Shown here piece after piece: positions 28,220 to 36,741 of a stretch of DNA of 40,043 nucleotides. Positions within the stretch are counted from its first letter, which is position 1; each line of letters starts with the position of its first letter. The position numbers were made by a program, and so were the translations under genes. The DNA lies in the NCBI GenBank assembly GCA_944321755.1, contig CALUMM010000021.1:1-40043 (forward strand), written 5' to 3'. The notes beneath the pieces are model-generated. The model was given only the letters and a program-made list of their open reading frames with translations, did not search any database and had not been told where the DNA came from. This DNA is from an uncultured Alistipes sp. GTDB taxonomy: Bacteria; Bacteroidota; Bacteroidia; Bacteroidales; Rikenellaceae.

Positions 28220-29422
28220 ATGGTAATTCTCGTATTGAACTGCGGCTCTTCGTCGATCAAATATCAGGTGATCGACATGACGGCCGCTTCGGGCAAACTG
28301 CTCGCCAAAGGACTCGTGGAACGCATCGGACTTCCGGAGGGCGACCTGACCCACAAACCCGTGGGCAAGACGCCGTTCGAAGTGCACCAGCCGATTCCCG
28401 ACCATACGACGGGTATCAAACTGGTTCTCGACGCCCTGACGGACCCCGTACACGGCGTCATCGCGTCGCTCGACGAGGTGAAGGCCGTCGGGCACCGCGT
28501 GGCACACGGCGGCGAATACTTCCCGGCCAGCTGCCTGGTGGACGAAGACGTGAAGGAGAAGATCCGTTCGCTGTGCCAGATTGCGCCGCTGCACAACCCG
28601 GCCAGCCTCGAAGGGATCAATGCCGTGGAGAAGGTGCTCCCGGGCACACCCCAGGTGACGGTCTTCGACACGTCGTTCCACCAGACGATCCCCGCCGTAA
28701 ACTACATGTACGCCCTGCCCTACGCCTACTATGAAAAGTACCGCGTGCGGAAGTACGGTTTCCACGGCACGAGCCACAAATACGTGGCGCGCGTGGGTGC
28801 CGAACTGGCCGGTCTGGACTTCGAGCACTCGAAGATCATCACCTGCCACATCGGCAACGGAGGCTCGGTGACGGCGGTGCTGAACGGCAAGTCGTTCGAC
28901 ACGTCGATGGGCTTCTCGCCGCTCGACGGTCTGGTGATGGGCACGCGCTGCGGGCAGGTGGATGCCAGCGCCATCACCTTCATCGGCGAGAAGGAGGGCA
29001 TGAGCTATGCCGAGCTGGAGTCGATGATGAACAAGAAGTCGGGCGTCATGGGTCTGACGGGGATTTCGAGCGACATGCGCGACATCGACCACGCCTACGA
29101 GGAGGGCAACCCGCGTGCGATCCTGGCGCGCGACATGTACTACCGCCGTGTCAAGAAGTTCGTGGGCGAATACGCCGCGGAGATGGGCGGCGTGGACCTG
29201 ATCGTCTTCACGGGCGGTGTGGGCGAGAATTCGAGCGACATGCGCGAATCGGTCTGCACGGGGCTGGAGTTCATGGGCGTGAAGTTCGACTCCGAGGCCA
29301 ACAAGGGGGCCCGGGGCGTGAACAAACTGCTCTCGGCCGCGGATTCGAAGGTGAAGGTTGCCGTGATCGCCACCGACGAGGAGTTGATGATCGCCACGGA
29401 CACCTACAACCTGGTCAAATAG
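28220..29422 (+). CDS. ackA: Acetate kinase
   Basis: A 400-residue ASKHA-fold kinase, standard length. It begins ILVLNCGSSSIKY (adenosine/phosphate loop), then shows GHRVAHGGE, the active-site VFDTSFHQTIP, YGFHGTSHKYV, the ATP-binding HIGNGGSVTAV, and a late FTGGVGENSSDMRE. It makes ATP and acetate from acetyl phosphate. No phosphotransacetylase gene (pta) is next to it; the phosphotransacylase downstream is of the Ptb type. A tandem repeat begins eight bases after the stop codon and takes up most of the 183-bp gap to ptb. Confidence 0.97.
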   Translation: MVILVLNCGSSSIKYQVIDMTAASGKLLAKGLVERIGLPEGDLTHKPVGKTPFEVHQPIPDHTTGIKLVLDALTDPVHGVIASLDEVKAVGHRVAHGGEYFPASCLVDEDVKEKIRSLCQIAPLHNPASLEGINAVEKVLPGTPQVTVFDTSFHQTIPAVNYMYALPYAYYEKYRVRKYGFHGTSHKYVARVGAELAGLDFEHSKIITCHIGNGGSVTAVLNGKSFDTSMGFSPLDGLVMGTRCGQVDASAITFIGEKEGMSYAELESMMNKKSGVMGLTGISSDMRDIDHAYEEGNPRAILARDMYYRRVKKFVGEYAAEMGGVDLIVFTGGVGENSSDMRESVCTGLEFMGVKFDSEANKGARGVNKLLSAADSKVKVAVIATDEELMIATDTYNLVK

Positions 29423-29430
29423 GCCGCGGG

Positions 29431-29550
29431 GCCGACACCGGAAACCGGGAGGGGCCAGCAGGCTGCCGGGGGCCGACACCGGGAACCGGGAGGGCCAACA
29501 GGCTGCCGGACCGACACCGGAAACCGGGAGGACCAACAGGCCGCCGGGCT
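29431..29550. repeat. Imperfect 38-41-bp tandem repeat after ackA, three copies
   Basis: Units start at 29431, 29472 and about 29510 with CCGACACCGG, continue AAACCGGGAGG and CCAACAGGC, and end TGCCGG. The array starts within nine bases of the ackA stop and lies between co-directional genes. No promoter was seen between it and ptb. Confidence 0.9.
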
Positions 29551-29605
29551 GATATCGGCACACAATAAACTGAAGAAGAAACACAAACACTAAAATTCGA
29601 AAATT

Positions 29606-30514
29606 ATGATTCAGCATCTTACCGAGATCGTCGAAGAGGCGAGAAAACGGGGTAAAAAACGTCTTGCCGTAGCCTACGGCCAGGATTCGCACACGCTGGA
29701 GGCGGTTTACAACGCCTACAAGGAGGGGCTTGTGGAGCCGACGCTCTACGGCGACAAGAAGGTGATCGAACAGGTCTGCGCGGAGAGCAATCTCGACATC
29801 AAGGCCTTCAACATCGTGGACGAACCGAATGACGTGAAGTGCGTGCAGCAGGCTGTGGCAGCCGTCGTAGCGGGGAATGCCGACGTGCTGATGAAGGGTC
29901 TGGTCTCGACGGACAAGTACATGCGCGGAATTCTGAACAAGGAGGCAGGGCTGTTCCCGCCGAAGGGCGTGCTAAGCCACGTCTCGATCGTGGAGATGCC
30001 GTGCTACCACAAACTGCTGATCATCTCGGACGTTGCGGTGATTCCGCTTCCGGACTTCAAGCAGAAGATGAAGCAGATCGGCTACCTGGCCCAGACGGCG
30101 AACCTGATGGGCATCACGACGCCGAAGATCGCCTGCATCGCCCCGTCGGAGCAGGTTCTTCCGAACGTGATCTCCTCGACGGAGGGAGCTCTGCTGGCGA
30201 AGATGGGCGACCGCGGCCAGTTGGGCAATGTGATTGTCGACGGACCTCTGTCGCTGGACGTGGCGCTCTACAAGTCCGTTGCCGAGCACAAGAAGGTGAA
30301 GGGATCGTCGGTGGCCGGAGATCCGGACTGCCTGCTCTTCCCGAACCTGGAGTCTGCGAACGTCTTCTTCAAGAGCACGACGCACCTGTGCGGCGGCGAG
30401 TTGGCAGCCATGGTGATGGGTACGAAGGTACCGTGCGTGCTGACGTCGCGCGGCGACAGCAGCCGGACGAAACTCTACTCGATTGCGCTGGCCTGCCTGG
30501 CCGTGAAACAATAA
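29606..30514 (+). CDS. ptb: Phosphate butyryltransferase-like phosphotransacylase
   Basis: A 302-residue enzyme of the PTA_PTB family, short like Ptb and without the long N-terminal part of some Pta proteins. Conserved regions: KRLAVAYGQDSHTLEAV, GNADVLMKGLVST, the phosphate-binding VSIVEMP, and GDRGQLGNVIVDGPLSLD. The C-terminus has LVFPNLE-type LLFPNLESANVFFK and ALACLAVK. It exchanges phosphate and CoA on butyryl or branched-chain acyl-CoA. Its place just before buk strongly supports this assignment over acetyl specificity. Together with Buk it yields ATP from acyl-CoA. Confidence 0.93.
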   Translation: MIQHLTEIVEEARKRGKKRLAVAYGQDSHTLEAVYNAYKEGLVEPTLYGDKKVIEQVCAESNLDIKAFNIVDEPNDVKCVQQAVAAVVAGNADVLMKGLVSTDKYMRGILNKEAGLFPPKGVLSHVSIVEMPCYHKLLIISDVAVIPLPDFKQKMKQIGYLAQTANLMGITTPKIACIAPSEQVLPNVISSTEGALLAKMGDRGQLGNVIVDGPLSLDVALYKSVAEHKKVKGSSVAGDPDCLLFPNLESANVFFKSTTHLCGGELAAMVMGTKVPCVLTSRGDSSRTKLYSIALACLAVKQ

Positions 30515-30569
30515 GCCGCGACACGAAACGAGGTATCCAACCAATCTAACCTGCTGAACCGAGAACTTT

Positions 30570-31637
30570 ATGGGCTACAAGATTTTAGCGATAAATCCCG
30601 GCTCAACATCCACAAAGGTCGCCCTCTACGACGAGGAGCGGCCTTTGTTGGATCTGACCCTGCGGCACTCCACGGAGGAGCTGCAACGCTTCACCGATGT
30701 GATCGACCAGCTGGACTGGCGTCGGGGGCTGATTCTTTCGGCGCTCCGGGATGCGGAATTTCCGTTGCGGGATCTTTCGGCGGTCATCGGACGCGGCGGA
30801 TTGATCCGTCCGATTCCGGCCGGGGTCTACGAGGTGAATTCACGGATGCGCTACGACCTGCGCCACGCGGTGATGAAGCACGCCTGCAACCTGGGCGGCC
30901 TCCTTGCGGCGCAGATTGCGCACATGGCCAAGGTGAAGGCCTATATAGCCGATCCGCCGGTCGTGGATGAGATGGACGACCGGGCGCGGATCACGGGAAT
31001 GCCGATGTGCCCGCGGAAATCGGTCTTCCACGCCCTGAACCAGAAGGCGATTGCGCGTCTGCACTGCGCGAAGACGGGGCGGATCTACGAGGAGACGAAC
31101 CTGATCGTGGCCCACATGGGCGGAGGCATCTCGGTGGCGGCCCACCGCCGGGGCCGGATCGTGGACGTGAACAACGCCCTGGACGGCGACGGGCCCTTCG
31201 CTCCGGACCGGGCGGGGAGCATTCCGTCGAGCGAGCTGATCAAGGTCTGCTTTTCGGGACAGTACACGAAGGAGGAGCTGCTGAAGTTCGTTTCGAGCAA
31301 GGGCGGGCTGGTCGCCTACCTGGGCACGAACTCCGTGATTCAGGTGATGGAACGCATCGCGCAGGGCGACCAGCGGGCCCGGAAGGTGTTGGATGCGATG
31401 TGCTACAACATTTCGAAACAGATCGGCGCGATGGCTGCGGCGCTCGAAGGCCGGGTGGAGGGGATTCTGCTGACGGGCGGCATCGCCTACAACGAACCGG
31501 TAGTGGATTACATCCGGCGCCATTGCGGATTCATCGCTCCGGTCACGGTCTACGCGGGTGAGAACGAGCTCGAATCGCTGGTCCAGAATGCGCTGGTGGT
31601 GCTCCGGGGCGTTATCACACCGAAGGTCTACAAATAG
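30570..31637 (+). CDS. buk: Butyrate (or branched-chain acid) kinase
   Basis: A 355-residue ASKHA kinase of normal Buk length. Motifs: ILAINPGSTSTKVALYD, IGRGGLIRPIPAGVYEV, DPPVVDEMDDRARITGMP, IVAHMGGGISVAAH and GILLTGGIAYN. It converts butyryl phosphate (or isobutyryl/isovaleryl phosphate) plus ADP to acid and ATP. It lies 55 bp after ptb in one direction with ackA. The TAG stop is the first part of a 32-bp tandem repeat, so the end of the gene lies inside the repeat. Confidence 0.95.
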   Translation: MGYKILAINPGSTSTKVALYDEERPLLDLTLRHSTEELQRFTDVIDQLDWRRGLILSALRDAEFPLRDLSAVIGRGGLIRPIPAGVYEVNSRMRYDLRHAVMKHACNLGGLLAAQIAHMAKVKAYIADPPVVDEMDDRARITGMPMCPRKSVFHALNQKAIARLHCAKTGRIYEETNLIVAHMGGGISVAAHRRGRIVDVNNALDGDGPFAPDRAGSIPSSELIKVCFSGQYTKEELLKFVSSKGGLVAYLGTNSVIQVMERIAQGDQRARKVLDAMCYNISKQIGAMAAALEGRVEGILLTGGIAYNEPVVDYIRRHCGFIAPVTVYAGENELESLVQNALVVLRGVITPKVYK

Positions 31638-31729
31638 CGGGGGCTGCGGCTGAGACGGACGGACCATAGCGGAGGCTGCGGCGGACGCGGACGGACAATA
31701 CGGGGGCTGCGGCGGACGCGGACGGAATC
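31634..31729. repeat. 32-bp tandem repeat overlapping the buk stop, three copies
   Basis: Units start at 31634, 31666 and 31698 (exact 32-bp period) with ATAGCGG or ATACGGG, then GGCTGCGGC and GGACGGA. The TAG of unit 1 is the buk stop codon, so the array starts inside the gene's last codons. Confidence 0.93.
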
Positions 31730-31768
31730 GCCATACATACCTGCCGGTTGCAGATACCGGGGAAAATG

Positions 31769-31796
31769 ACAGATCGCCTATTTGCGGGCGATCTGT
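31769..31796. terminator. Hairpin spanning the stop codon of the flippase gene
   Basis: ACAGATCGCC (31769-31778) pairs perfectly with GGCGATCTGT (31787-31796), and the loop holds most of the flippase stop region. It lies between convergent genes and could end transcription from either side; the T-runs are weak. Confidence 0.6.
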
Positions 31797-33226
31797 TGTT
31801 TGAGGATGGAGACGACCTCCCGGAAGGCCTCCAGGCGGAAGAGTTTCGAAAGCCCGGCGTAAGAGAGGATGCCGACGAGGATTTCGGCCGTGAGTCTGAG
31901 GAGCGCATTTCCGGGCAGCGCCGCGGCGGTCAGGCGCACGGCGGCATACATGGCCAGGGAGACGAGCGTCACGGGCAGCAGGGTTTTCAGGAAGCGGCGT
32001 GTCGTGAAGGTCGTAAAGCGGCGGGTCGCCCAGAAGTTGACCGCCATTTCGCAGGCGGCGATCAGGACCAGGCCCCAGACCACGGCCATAACGCTGTGCG
32101 GGATGGTCACGGCGAAGATGAGGGTCATCAGTATCTTCTTGAAGATTTCGAGCCGGACGATCAGGGGTCCCTTGCACTTGACCTTCAGGACGTTGTAGGA
32201 GACGAGCCCGACGGGATAGAAGATTCCGGAGAGACAGACGACCTCGAAATAGGGAACGGTCGGCATCCACTCGCGTCCGAGGAACACGGCGAACATGTCG
32301 TATGCCACGGCGGAGAGTCCGAGCATGATGGGGAACATCACGTAGGCGATGACCAGTACGATCTGTCGGTAGCTTTCGGCGAATTTCGGGGCGTCGTCTC
32401 CGATCTTCGCCAGTGCGGGGAAGGTGACGCTCTGTACGGCCTGCATTCCGGTTGTTGCGGGCATGTCCTTGATTTTCACCGCCTGGTCGAAGGAGCCGAG
32501 GGTTGCGGGATCGTAGAGTTTTCCGAGGAAGAACTGCGGGATCTTGTTGTAGAAGTTGGAGATCAGATCGGTGGCCATGAGGCTGAAGCTGAAAGGCGCC
32601 ATTTTCCGGATAGGTCTCCACCCGAATGCGCCGCGGGGTCTCCAGTCGCTGAGCCACCACAGCAGGAGGGTGCGCACGACAGCGGCGAGGAGCCGTTCGG
32701 CGACAAGGGCCCAGATTCCCCAACCGGTCAATGCCAGGACGATGGCCGCTACACCTCCGACGAGTGCCGAAAGGAAGGTCACCTTGGAGAGGAGCGCGAA
32801 GCGGAACTGCCGGACGAAGATGGAGTTCTGGACCGAGCAAAGGGCATTGAGGGGCAGGAGGAGGAAGAAGACGGGTGCGATACGAGCGATTTCGGGCATG
32901 TCGTACCAGCGGGCCGCGAGGGGCGACAGGGCGAGCACCGCGACGTAGAGCAGGGCCGCCATGGCGATATTGAAGAGGAAAACCGACTTGTAGTCGTACT
33001 CCCGGGGGTTCCGGTGGCGGATAAGGCTTTGGGAGAAACCTCCGTCGACGATGACGAGCAGGACGGTCACCACGGCCGAGGGGATCGACATGAAGCCGAG
33101 GATATCGCGGGTCAGCAGGCGCAGGATCACGAGCCGCACAGCCAGAGTGAGGAGCATGGAACCGATCTTCTCGGCCATGCTCCAGGCCACGCCCTGCGCG
33201 ACTTTTTCTTTGAGTTCTCCGGCCAA
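31778..33226 (-). CDS. Polysaccharide/lipid-linked oligosaccharide flippase (WzxC-like, MOP superfamily)
   Basis: A 482-residue protein with about 12-14 hydrophobic segments. It begins LKEKVAQGVAWSMAEKIGSMLL, a typical start of MOP-superfamily polysaccharide exporters. It continues with LLTRDILGFMSIPSAVVTV, GGFSQSLIRH, and mid-protein PFSFSLMATDLISNFYNKIPQFFLGKLYDPATLGSFDQA, all patterns of WzxC/LPS-biosynthesis flippases. It probably moves lipid-linked glycan across the inner membrane. It is the last gene of aroQ-pyk-flippase and starts three bases after the pyk stop; no glycosyltransferase genes are nearby, so the glycan is unknown. Confidence 0.88.
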   Translation of the reverse strand: MAGELKEKVAQGVAWSMAEKIGSMLLTLAVRLVILRLLTRDILGFMSIPSAVVTVLLVIVDGGFSQSLIRHRNPREYDYKSVFLFNIAMAALLYVAVLALSPLAARWYDMPEIARIAPVFFLLLPLNALCSVQNSIFVRQFRFALLSKVTFLSALVGGVAAIVLALTGWGIWALVAERLLAAVVRTLLLWWLSDWRPRGAFGWRPIRKMAPFSFSLMATDLISNFYNKIPQFFLGKLYDPATLGSFDQAVKIKDMPATTGMQAVQSVTFPALAKIGDDAPKFAESYRQIVLVIAYVMFPIMLGLSAVAYDMFAVFLGREWMPTVPYFEVVCLSGIFYPVGLVSYNVLKVKCKGPLIVRLEIFKKILMTLIFAVTIPHSVMAVVWGLVLIAACEMAVNFWATRRFTTFTTRRFLKTLLPVTLVSLAMYAAVRLTAAALPGNALLRLTAEILVGILSYAGLSKLFRLEAFREVVSILKQQIARK

Positions 33227-33229
33227 CTT

Positions 33230-34696
33230 CTAAGCGTTGTGCCGGGCCGTAATCTCCTCGTTGCGGCGCCGGATGCTCTTCACGGTAGCGATTTCGACAT
33301 AGGAGGCGCCGCCGTCGGGACCGAAGCTTCCGCCGACGATGGCCAGCAGGTCTTCATCGTTGAGTTTGCGGTACTGATCGATGAAGTCGAGGGCATCGAC
33401 CAGGAAGTGGTAACGGTCCGAAAGCTCCTGGTTGCGGAGGATCGGCACCACGCCGTAGGAGAGGGCGAGAATCCGCTGCGCATGGAGCGAGTAGCAGACG
33501 GCCATGACGGTTTTGCGACCGCGGAAAGCGGCCAGATAACGCCCCGTGCGGCCGGTTTTGGTGTCGAGGACGACGTACTTGATCGGGAGGTTCGTCGAGG
33601 CGCGGACGGCCGAACGGGCGAGCTGGGCGGTGATTTCGTGGTTCACCGAGACCATGTTCATGTCGATCATGGGCTGGAAGTGCTCCTCGTCGCGTTCGAT
33701 GGCGCGGGCCACGCGGGACATCGTTTCGACGGCCTCGACGGGATAGTCGCCCATGGCGGTTTCGTCGCTCAGCATCACGGCATCGACCCGTTCGTAGATG
33801 GCGCTGGCCACGTCGCTGACCTCGGCACGGGTCGGACGCGGAGACTTGACCATCGAATAGAGCATCTGGGTGGCGATGATCACGGGACGCTTGGCGCAGA
33901 TGCACTTCTCGACGATGCGGCGCTGGGCGTTGGGAATGGCCTCGGCGGGGAGTTCGACGCCGAGGTCGCCGCGGGCCACCATGATTCCGTAGGAGGCCTC
34001 GATGATCTCGTCGATGTTGTCCAGGCCCTCCTGGTTTTCGATCTTGGAGATGATCTTGATCTTGCTGCCGTGCGCGTCGAGGATCTCCTGCACGGCCTTG
34101 ACGTCGCGGGCCGAACGGACGAACGAATGGGCGATGAAGTCGACGTCGTTGCGCACGGCCCATTCGATAAACCGGCGGTCCTTCGCGGTGACGGAGGGGA
34201 GGTCGATCGAGACACCGGGGACATTGACGCTCTTTCGGGAGCGCATGGCCCCGCCGACCACGAATTCGCAGTCGAGCTCCTCGTCACTCTTTCCGAGGAC
34301 GCGGATCTCCAGTTCACCGTCGGCGATGAGCATCCGGGCCCCGACGGGGATGTCGCGGACGATCGAGGGGACGTTCATGTAGACGACCTTGCGGGTCGTG
34401 CGGTCCGAGCCGTCGGAGCCGCGCACGGCGACCCGGTCTCCGGCCTGGAAACGGATACTGTTTCCGTATTCGTCGGCAATCGTCGTGACGCGGATCTCGG
34501 GGCCCTTGGTGTCGATCATGATCGGGATGGCGGGATTGACCCGGTGTACGGTTTCGACGATCTTCGTGGCGCCCTCTTCGGTAACGTGGGCGGAGTTCAC
34601 GCGCACCACGTCCATTCCGGCGTCGAAAAGTTTCTGCACGAACTCCTCGGTACAGCGGAAATCGGACATCGTGGCGACGATCTTGGTTTTTTTCAT
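33230..34696 (-). CDS. pyk: Pyruvate kinase
   Basis: A 488-residue glycolytic enzyme that makes pyruvate and ATP from phosphoenolpyruvate. It shows KKTKIVATMSDF, PIMIDTKGPEIRV, the B domain (about 70-170), FIAHSFVRSARDV, the signature ISKIENQEGLDNIDEII, MVARGDLGVE and LSDETAMGDYPVEAV, followed by the C-terminal regulatory domain. The start at 34696 (MKKTKIVATM) is preferred to the two Met codons just upstream because family members begin here. It lies 55 bp after aroQ and 3 bp before the flippase gene. Confidence 0.96.
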   Translation of the reverse strand: MKKTKIVATMSDFRCTEEFVQKLFDAGMDVVRVNSAHVTEEGATKIVETVHRVNPAIPIMIDTKGPEIRVTTIADEYGNSIRFQAGDRVAVRGSDGSDRTTRKVVYMNVPSIVRDIPVGARMLIADGELEIRVLGKSDEELDCEFVVGGAMRSRKSVNVPGVSIDLPSVTAKDRRFIEWAVRNDVDFIAHSFVRSARDVKAVQEILDAHGSKIKIISKIENQEGLDNIDEIIEASYGIMVARGDLGVELPAEAIPNAQRRIVEKCICAKRPVIIATQMLYSMVKSPRPTRAEVSDVASAIYERVDAVMLSDETAMGDYPVEAVETMSRVARAIERDEEHFQPMIDMNMVSVNHEITAQLARSAVRASTNLPIKYVVLDTKTGRTGRYLAAFRGRKTVMAVCYSLHAQRILALSYGVVPILRNQELSDRYHFLVDALDFIDQYRKLNDEDLLAIVGGSFGPDGGASYVEIATVKSIRRRNEEITARHNA

Positions 34697-34751
34697 GCGA
34701 TACATAAAGCACACAATTTTTTCGTTTTCAGATATATTCAGCGATTCCCGG

Positions 34752-35177
34752 CTATCGGACGGGATTCAGCAGCGCCTCAACGCCCAGCCGGTAGGAGTCG
34801 AGTCCGAATCCCATGATGGAGCCCCTGGCCACGGGAGCGAGCATGGAGGTGTGGCGAAACCCCTCTCGGGCGAGGATCGAAGAGATATGGACCTCGATGA
34901 CCGGCACGGAGACCGCCGCCACGGCATCGCGCAGGGCCACGGAGGTGTGGGTATAGCCTCCGGCATTGAGGACGATACCGTCGTAACGGCCGTCGGCCTG
35001 CTGCACGGTATCGATAAGCACGCCCTCGTGATTCGACTGGAGATAATCGAAGTCCACGCGGGGGTAACGCCCCTTCAACTCCTCAAAAAAACTTTCGAAG
35101 GTGCGGGAGCCGTAGATTTCGGGATCGCGGCGGCCCTGCAGGTTGAGGTTCGGGCCGTTGAGAATCAATATTTTCAT
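34752..35177 (-). CDS. aroQ: 3-dehydroquinate dehydratase, type II
   Basis: A 141-residue dodecameric enzyme of the shikimate pathway. It begins MKILILNGPNLNLQGRRDPEIYG, carries the catalytic Tyr loop just before RTFESF, the substrate loop NAGGYTHTSVALRDAV, EVHISSILAREGFRHTS and a final GSIMGFGLDSYRLGVEAL. The usual HLSN is HISS here, a mild change at the substrate loop. The first gene of aroQ-pyk-flippase; a TACCTTTG box lies on the minus strand at 35239-35232. Confidence 0.95.
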   Translation of the reverse strand: MKILILNGPNLNLQGRRDPEIYGSRTFESFFEELKGRYPRVDFDYLQSNHEGVLIDTVQQADGRYDGIVLNAGGYTHTSVALRDAVAAVSVPVIEVHISSILAREGFRHTSMLAPVARGSIMGFGLDSYRLGVEALLNPVR

Positions 35178-35231
35178 GAGTTGTCAGCTATAAAATTCGA
35201 AGTGCGGGACACAAGGGACGCATTTCGGGAA

Positions 35232-35239
35232 CAAAGGTA
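35232..35239 (-). promoter_or_regulatory. -7 box of the aroQ-pyk-flippase operon
   Basis: TACCTTTG on the minus strand, 54 bp before the aroQ start. No clear TTG at the -33 position. Confidence 0.5.
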
Positions 35240-35350
35240 GTTATTTTCGCCGAAAAATCGGTATCTTTACGGAAAATAGGCAACAACCCGGCAGCGGATT
35301 TCGAGGAAGGAATTTTCGGCATCTCCGGCAGCGGTTTCCGTTCTCTTTGC

Positions 35351-35358
35351 TATCTTTG
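35351..35358 (+). promoter_or_regulatory. -7 box of thiL
   Basis: TATCTTTG on the plus strand, 20 bp before the thiL ATG; the -33 element is not evident. Confidence 0.5.
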
Positions 35359-35378
35359 CCGTACCACACCACAAAGAC

Positions 35379-36317
35379 ATGACCGAATTCGGATTTATCG
35401 AACACATACGCACACGCTTCGCCGGGCTTCCGGCCCGGGGATTCGAGGGGATCGGCGACGACTGTGCCGTACTGCCGCTCACGGACGGCGAGGCGCTGGT
35501 CTTCACGTCGGATCTGCTGACCGAAGGGGTTCACTTCCTGCGTTCGGCGACCACGGCCCGGGAACTGGGCAGCAAAAGCCTTGCCGTAAATCTGAGCGAC
35601 GTGGCGGCGATGGGCGTGCGTCCGGTAGCGACGCTGCTGTCGATCGCCCTGCCGCGGGATGCCGCGGGGAGTTGGGCGCTGGAGTTCATGGAGGGTTACC
35701 GGGCGCTCTCGGCCCGTTACGGCACGCCGCTCGTCGGCGGGGACACGACCCGCTCCGAATCGGGCATCACGATCAACGTCACGGCAATCGGCCGTGGTGC
35801 GGCGACCTGTCTCAAACGTCGCCGGGACGCCCTTTCGGGGGATACGGTCTTCGTGGCCGGGGAGCTGGGGGCTTCGGGAACGGGTCTGCAGGATATTCTG
35901 GCGGGGCATCCCGACACGCCGCTGGCGGCCGTGCACCGCAACCCGGAGCCGCAGGTCGACGAGGGGATCTGGCTCGGCGGGCGGAAGGAGGTCCATGCGA
36001 TGATGGACCTTTCGGACGGCCTGGCCTCGGACCTGGGTCACATTCTCGAACTTTCGCACACGGGAGCGGAGATCGACCTGGAACGCATTCCGGTCGCCGC
36101 GGGTTCGGACCTGCGGACGGCGGCCTGCGGCGGCGAGGATTACAAGCTGCTCTTCACGGCGGCCCCGGAGGCTGCCGAACGGCTTGCCACGGAATTCCAG
36201 GCACAATTCGGCACTCCGCTCCACCCCATCGGGCGCATCACCCCGAACGGGGGCCTGACATGGCTGCGCAACGGACGCCCCGAAACACTCGACTGGCACG
36301 GATTTTCCCATTATTAG
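35379..36317 (+). CDS. thiL: Thiamine-monophosphate kinase
   Basis: A 312-residue enzyme that phosphorylates thiamine monophosphate to the pyrophosphate cofactor. It starts EFGFIEHIRTRF and has the GIGDDCAVL metal-binding motif, LLTEGVHF, the SKSLAVNLSDVAAMG signature, GGDTTRSE and a later MMDLSDGLASDLGHI. The C-terminal AIRS domain ends with GGEDYKLLFTA and the loop HPIGRI. A little shorter than the E. coli enzyme (about 325) but complete. It is monocistronic, divergent from aroQ, followed by a 150-bp gap with a strong terminator. Confidence 0.95.
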   Translation: MTEFGFIEHIRTRFAGLPARGFEGIGDDCAVLPLTDGEALVFTSDLLTEGVHFLRSATTARELGSKSLAVNLSDVAAMGVRPVATLLSIALPRDAAGSWALEFMEGYRALSARYGTPLVGGDTTRSESGITINVTAIGRGAATCLKRRRDALSGDTVFVAGELGASGTGLQDILAGHPDTPLAAVHRNPEPQVDEGIWLGGRKEVHAMMDLSDGLASDLGHILELSHTGAEIDLERIPVAAGSDLRTAACGGEDYKLLFTAAPEAAERLATEFQAQFGTPLHPIGRITPNGGLTWLRNGRPETLDWHGFSHY

Positions 36318-36428
36318 AGTCTCCCCTGAGCGGATTCTCTCCGTTTGAGCGGTTTTTACCCCGGAGCCTTCCCCGGGTATTTCCCGCCTGCACCTCCTTG
36401 CGCCTCACCCCTACCCTGCGATCACAAG

Positions 36429-36464
36429 AAAGGGCCCCGCTCTTTCGGGGAGCGGGGCCTTTTG
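36429..36464. terminator. Bidirectional terminator between thiL and the divIC-like gene
   Basis: GGCCCCGCT (36433-36441) pairs with AGCGGGGCC (36451-36459), with A-rich and T-rich ends on either side. It lies two bases from the end of the facing septum gene. Confidence 0.88.
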
Positions 36465-36465
36465 T

Positions 36466-36741
36466 CTACTCTTCCAGAATATAGACCTGTTCGTCGCGCC
36501 GCTGCATGTGGTAATGCTCGCGGGCATAGGCTTCGAGATAGTCGTCGAACCGCAACTGTTCCAGCAGGGCGCTGTCGAGCGCGATTTTCTCGACATAGAA
36601 ACTCCGCTCGTGCTCCAGGGCATTGATCTGCCGTTTGATCTTCACGGCATGTATGGCATTTCGTCCGATCACGAAGAGCGAAAAGACGACGATCACCGAC
36701 GTGAGGACGATCCAGAATCTGCGGCCGATTTGAATTTTCAT
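36466..36741 (-). CDS. Septum formation initiator family protein (DivIC/FtsB-like)
   Basis: A 91-residue bitopic protein: a short basic N-terminus, one transmembrane helix (FWIVLTSVIVVFSLFVIG, about 9-26), then a coiled coil (KIKRQINALEHERSFYVEKI) and a C-terminal DYLEAYAREHYHMQRRDEQVYIL, the family's conserved end. FtsB/DivIC works with FtsL and FtsQ/DivIB to recruit and activate septal wall synthesis. It is directly adjacent to queE (the TAG of queE ends at 36742), last in hpt-queE-divIC. The exact orthologue name cannot be fixed by sequence alone. Confidence 0.88.
   Translation of the reverse strand: MKIQIGRRFWIVLTSVIVVFSLFVIGRNAIHAVKIKRQINALEHERSFYVEKIALDSALLEQLRFDDYLEAYAREHYHMQRRDEQVYILEE

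Noticed and set aside
31748-34816. A 1022-codon plus-strand open frame
   Set aside because: It is antisense to the flippase and pyruvate kinase genes, both convincing; the translation is low-complexity Gly/His/Asp.
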